Shown: positions 60,690 to 64,000 of the stretch, piece after piece | How the letters are laid out: every line of letters starts with the position of its first letter | How positions within the stretch are numbered: position 1 is the first letter of the stretch | Assembly (NCBI RefSeq): GCF_000429445.1 | Contig: NZ_AUBW01000008.1 | Coordinates: forward strand, 124,001-188,000 | Length of the DNA stretch: 64,000 nt | Direction of reading: 5' to 3' | Source: Algoriphagus terrigena DSM 22685 | GTDB lineage: Bacteria; Bacteroidota; Bacteroidia; Cytophagales; Cyclobacteriaceae | The notes under the pieces: model-generated | What the model saw: only the letters and a program-made list of their open reading frames with translations | The model's database searches: none | Told to the model about the DNA's origin: nothing | Program-made: the position numbers and the translations under genes

Positions 60690-62200
60690 ACAAAGGCAAA
60701 GAAGGCCAGCCAGACCAAAAACAGGATTGGGAGAAGGATTGGGATCGTAAATCGGATCAGATAGCCAAAGAAGGAAGGCATCTTGATACCGCTCTGCTCG
60801 GCGATGGATTTGACCATGAAATTGGGACCGTTGCCGATATACGTCATTGCTCCGAAGAATACCGACGCGATGGCGATGGCAGCCAACTGGAAGGTCGTAT
60901 CAGTGTCATTCATCGAATTGTCGGCAAACTCACGGACCTCAGCAATACTGTTGATATTGGCACCTTCAGACGCCATGGCCGCAGCCAGGAAGTTGAGATA
61001 GGTCGGAGCATTGTCCAGTACGGCAGAGAGGGTTCCGGTACCCCAATAAAGCGTATTGACGGTAATCATCTCAGCGCCTTCTGGCGACTTGGCGAAATTG
61101 CCCACCAGTTCCAAAGCTGGCATCATCGTCCCAAATATTCCCACGAAGATAAAAGCTACCTCCCGGATCGGCTCAAAATTGAATTCGTTTCCTTTGATGG
61201 CCCGCTGGTCGGCAAACTTGTAGGAAAAGAATGCAACAGAAAGCATGATCACTTCTCTCAGATAGGAGAATTTTTGCCCGTCATACACGATGGCAGGCAC
61301 TCCTTCGATGACGTTGGGGTCCAAGAACACCGCGCAAATGATGATCAGCAACCAGCCGAAATTTTTTGCCCCGATGAGGGTGAATTTGTTGGTATAGGTG
61401 ATTTCTTCGGTGTATTCGTCCTCATTGGCTTTGCCCAGCTTGCGATCCAGGAAGTAAAATCCGATGGCCAGCAGGATCAAGGCCATCGCCCAAGCCGGCC
61501 AGTTGTGCTCGATCGTCCAGAAGAACGGCACGCCTTTCAAGAAGCCCAAGAACAACGGAGGATCGCCGATCGGGGTCAACGAACCGCCGACGTTGCTCAC
61601 CATCAGGATAAAGAACACGATGTGATAGGCTTGGATATTTCCTTTGTTCAATCGGATAAACGGGCGAATTAGCAACATCGAAGCGCCGGTCGTGCCGATC
61701 AGGTTGGAGACCACGGCGCCGATCAAGAGCAAAGAAACATTTGCCAGCGGTGTGGCTTTTTTGTCTATCTCAATCAAAATCCCGCCTGAAGCCACATAGA
61801 GGGAGGCAAGCAGCGCAATAAACTGGATGTACTCGGCCAGCGCATGCACTGGGGCGTGGACATTTCCCAACACAAACAGGTAGTAGAGCACGACTAAAAT
61901 CGAAAACCCGACCGCCACTTTTGGATAGTTGTGATGCCAGAAATGCTCATAAAAAAGCGGTCCTGTGGCTATCATCAACAGCAAGGTGACAAATGGGATA
62001 ACCAACCAAGCCGGAGCGTAATGATGAACTTCGGCGTCGATGGGATCCACTGCCCCGTCAATGTGCCCTTCAGAGGCATCCGCCTGAGCGATCAATTCTG
62101 GAGTATTTTCTGCCAAAAAAGCATACGAATCCGCCGGGTTGACCATTCCAAAAAACAATATTCCGAAAAGTATGGATAAACTTATAAGATATTTCTTCAT
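60686..62200 (-). CDS. nhaD: NhaD-type sodium/proton antiporter
   Basis: 504 residues; cleavable or anchor-like N-terminus (LSILFGILFFGMVNPADSYA), then about 12 helices. Ion-transporter superfamily with LIGTTGASMLLIRPFIRLNK, FILMVSNVGGSLTPIGDPPL and VLDNAPTYLNFLAAAMA, the last two matching the NhaD functional motifs. Exports Na+ or Li+ in exchange for protons, fitting a marine or saline habitat. Upstream 180 bases hold no gene. Confidence 0.88.
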   Translation of the reverse strand: MKKYLISLSILFGILFFGMVNPADSYAFLAENTPELIAQADASEGHIDGAVDPIDAEVHHYAPAWLVIPFVTLLLMIATGPLFYEHFWHHNYPKVAVGFSILVVLYYLFVLGNVHAPVHALAEYIQFIALLASLYVASGGILIEIDKKATPLANVSLLLIGAVVSNLIGTTGASMLLIRPFIRLNKGNIQAYHIVFFILMVSNVGGSLTPIGDPPLFLGFLKGVPFFWTIEHNWPAWAMALILLAIGFYFLDRKLGKANEDEYTEEITYTNKFTLIGAKNFGWLLIIICAVFLDPNVIEGVPAIVYDGQKFSYLREVIMLSVAFFSYKFADQRAIKGNEFNFEPIREVAFIFVGIFGTMMPALELVGNFAKSPEGAEMITVNTLYWGTGTLSAVLDNAPTYLNFLAAAMASEGANINSIAEVREFADNSMNDTDTTFQLAAIAIASVFFGAMTYIGNGPNFMVKSIAEQSGIKMPSFFGYLIRFTIPILLPILFLVWLAFFAFV

Positions 62201-62380
62201 TTGATCGGTTTGATATGCTTGGGCGTACTTTTCGGAATATTAAGCAAATTATAATCGGGGTCTTTCCTGGATTGCCGTTCGCTAAACTACTGATTTTGAT
62301 GCAAACTGTCCAACATATGAAAGAGCTGGCACAGGAATTCATCAAAAATTAACTCAGGACAGGGATCTTGCGGTACGGTT

Positions 62381-63607
62381 TTACACGAGTTGTGTCAAAG
62401 CTATTTTAAAGGACGTTTGAGCCAGTTTGGTTTTTTGGGGATTTTCAGAAAACGTTTTTTCCATCGCAGTTTTGATGGTGTGGGACACATCCGCGAAAAT
62501 CGCCTGGTCCGTGACTTCGGCATCATCACTCATCAGGTAGGCAAATACACGGGCCATCCCGCAGTTGGCAATGAAATCGGGGATGACCGCGATCTTCTTG
62601 TCCGCCCAGACACCGATGGGACCAAAGAATATCTCCGAATCGGCAAACGGTACATTGGCACCGCAGGAGATCACCTCCAAGCCGGCGGCTACCATCCGGG
62701 ATACTTGGTCCTGAGAGAGTAGCCTTGACGCAGCGGCGGGAATGAAGATTTCACTTTTCAGATCCCAGATGCTTGCGTTGATTTCTTCAAAGGGAATCAG
62801 ATCTTCTGCTGCCAGCTTGTTTCCAGTTCTTTTCAGGAAAAGCTCTCGGATTTCATCCAGTTGGAATCCTTCGTCTTTGATCAATCCTCCCTCCCGATCG
62901 ATGATTCCGACGATTTTCACACCGGATAGGGCCAGAAAGCAGGCGGCAGCAGCGCCTACATTTCCCCATCCCTGGATGATTGCGCGCTTATTCCGGATGT
63001 CTCCACCCCAAATCGAATAATAATGAGATACCGCCTCGGCCACACCATAGCCGGTGATCATATCGGCAACCGTATATTTTTTCGGACCGTTTGGGGTAAA
63101 CTTCGGATCCTCCAGCACCTTGGACACGCCCTGTCTCAATTGCCCGATCTTTCGGATCTTTTGCGGTTCATTGGCGTGTAAGTGGCCGTTGACGATTCCT
63201 TCCTGCGGATGCCAAAGACCATAAGATTCGGTGATCGGGATGACCTCATGAATTTCGTCCACGTTGAGGTCGCCACCGGTTCCATAGTAATTTTTGAGCA
63301 GGGGCATCACTGCCTTGTACCAGCGCTCCAAAACGCCCGCTTTTCTGGGATCAGCTGGATCGAAGTTGATTCCCGATTTTGCTCCGCCTATCGCCGGACC
63401 AGACACCGTAAACTTTACCTCCATTGTTTTGGCCAGCGACTCAACTTCCCGCTTATCCAAACCTTTTCGCATTCGCGTTCCCCCGCCGGCTGCACCGCCG
63501 CGAAGGGAGTTGATCACCACCCAGCCCTCGGCTTCGGTTTCCGAATCACTCCATTCAAATACAATCTCGGGTTTCTTGTTTTCAAATTTCTCCAGCAGGT
63601 CCTGCAT
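62381..63607 (-). CDS. Glu/Leu/Phe/Val family amino acid dehydrogenase
   Basis: 408 residues. Substrate motif GGAAGGGTRM, catalytic Lys in GPAIGGAKSGI (Lys77), GTGGDLNVDE, and NAD-binding GWGNVGAAAACFLA. The family oxidises an amino acid to the 2-keto acid with release of ammonia. The order and sequence fit glutamate or branched-chain dehydrogenases; specificity cannot be decided by eye. A consensus promoter lies directly upstream. Confidence 0.9.
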   Translation of the reverse strand: MQDLLEKFENKKPEIVFEWSDSETEAEGWVVINSLRGGAAGGGTRMRKGLDKREVESLAKTMEVKFTVSGPAIGGAKSGINFDPADPRKAGVLERWYKAVMPLLKNYYGTGGDLNVDEIHEVIPITESYGLWHPQEGIVNGHLHANEPQKIRKIGQLRQGVSKVLEDPKFTPNGPKKYTVADMITGYGVAEAVSHYYSIWGGDIRNKRAIIQGWGNVGAAAACFLALSGVKIVGIIDREGGLIKDEGFQLDEIRELFLKRTGNKLAAEDLIPFEEINASIWDLKSEIFIPAAASRLLSQDQVSRMVAAGLEVISCGANVPFADSEIFFGPIGVWADKKIAVIPDFIANCGMARVFAYLMSDDAEVTDQAIFADVSHTIKTAMEKTFSENPQKTKLAQTSFKIALTQLV

Positions 63608-63633
63608 TGTTTTTTGGGTTTACATTTTGGCCC

Positions 63634-63664
63634 AAAAATAGAAAAATTACCGGTCAGAGATCAA
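63634..63664 (-). promoter_or_regulatory. Bacteroidota-type promoter of the amino acid dehydrogenase gene
   Basis: Minus strand TTG (63664-63662), 20-base spacer, TATTTTTG (63641-63634), an exact -33/-7 match. Predicted start near 63627, giving a leader of about 20 bases. Confidence 0.65.
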
Positions 63665-63682
63665 TCATCTTCGGACGGCCGA

Positions 63683-64000
63683 TCAGCCATAGATCGTTCC
63701 GCCACAGCTATCTCTGGAGGCACCCGTCACAGAAGCGAGACAGTTGACTTCGCCTCGAAGCCGCAAAACTCCCAAAAAGGCGAATATCAGCGCCTCTTTG
63801 AACTCGATCAGCTGGGTAGGCGCGTCAAAAAGCTGCCAATCTCTTTCGAGGTAGTGATCGAGACGCTCGATAAAGTAGGTGTTGAAAGCGCCTCCGCCGG
63901 TGATCAGCACGAGCGGGGATTTTTTAGTGGAAAAAGTCCGGATCACCGAGGCAATCTGGAAGGCGTAGTGCTCGACCAAGGTGCTCAGTTTGTCAGCGGG
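63683..64000 (-). CDS. anmK: Anhydro-N-acetylmuramic acid kinase, C-terminal part
   Basis: The C-terminal 105 residues; the frame stays open to the window edge, so the 5' end is missing. Family motif LVLITGGGAFNTYFIERL and FKEALIFAFLGVLRLRGEVN, ending ASVTGASRDSCGGTIYG. AnmK phosphorylates anhydro-MurNAc with water addition in peptidoglycan recycling. Confidence 0.9.
   Translation of the reverse strand, partial: PADKLSTLVEHYAFQIASVIRTFSTKKSPLVLITGGGAFNTYFIERLDHYLERDWQLFDAPTQLIEFKEALIFAFLGVLRLRGEVNCLASVTGASRDSCGGTIYG

Overview
The window looks like chromosomal DNA of a Bacteroidota bacterium, most likely order Cytophagales and close to Cyclobacteriaceae/Algoriphagus. The support is a MurF-alanine racemase fusion, promoters of the TTG-N19/20-TAnnTTTG type, few Shine-Dalgarno sequences, many lipoproteins with an S-C lipobox, tandem DUF4221 and DUF4382 lipoproteins, a TPP-riboswitch-controlled TonB-dependent receptor, and a phosphosulfolactate synthase of the kind expected in sulfonolipid makers. 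This is inference from gene content; no rRNA, tRNA, CRISPR array, transposase or prophage was seen. Layout, left: 1-4.6 kb is mildly accessory. It holds the 3' part of a CE15-like esterase, a HepT/MntA toxin-antitoxin pair, a secreted M28 peptidase, and a vapBC pair translationally coupled to a sugar O-acetyltransferase. 4.7-11.5 kb is a complete six-gene ebo cluster in the order eboA-B-C-D-E-F, a conserved module implicated in moving or maturing secondary-metabolite precursors toward the periplasm; it is the most interesting known-but-unsolved system here. 11.5-14.9 kb carries three tandem DUF4221 lipoproteins. 15-18.8 kb, minus strand, has an HD hydrolase, a YitT protein, a TRIC-type channel, a methyltransferase and a patatin. 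18.8-21.8 kb, plus strand, has a VOC protein, an oxoamine-synthase-like PLP enzyme, a class A beta-lactamase-fold lipoprotein and a small membrane protein. Layout, centre: at 21.8-28.9 kb a YjbQ/TfoX/FAH-family operon faces away from a TPP riboswitch and its TonB-dependent receptor, followed by an intradiol-dioxygenase-like/YceI/membrane-protein operon in which the YceI gene seems to carry a one-base frameshift, and then a membrane LytTR regulator. 29-33 kb encodes two large secreted hydrolases (amidohydrolase, M14 peptidase). 33-39.4 kb is rich in small membrane proteins and ion channels: three PLDc_N-like proteins, a CLC channel, TrkH plus TrkA for potassium, and a Kv-like channel with a C-terminal zinc ribbon. 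Layout, right: 39.5-63.7 kb is mostly housekeeping: MurF-Alr, a YbhN-like membrane protein, ScpA, DXS, free methionine sulfoxide reductase, RibD, dGTPase, HflX, a CpsB-like PHP phosphatase preceded by a 36-codon rfbC-like stub, an SDR, a TPR protein, phosphosulfolactate synthase, a DUF368 polyprenyl-phosphate transporter, AroE, PurU, Tag, an NhaD-type antiporter and an amino acid dehydrogenase. The window ends inside anmK. An unexpected pattern is the number of exact DnaA-box consensus 9-mers (TTATCCACA): 17 found by eye, 16 of them in the first 27.4 kb.
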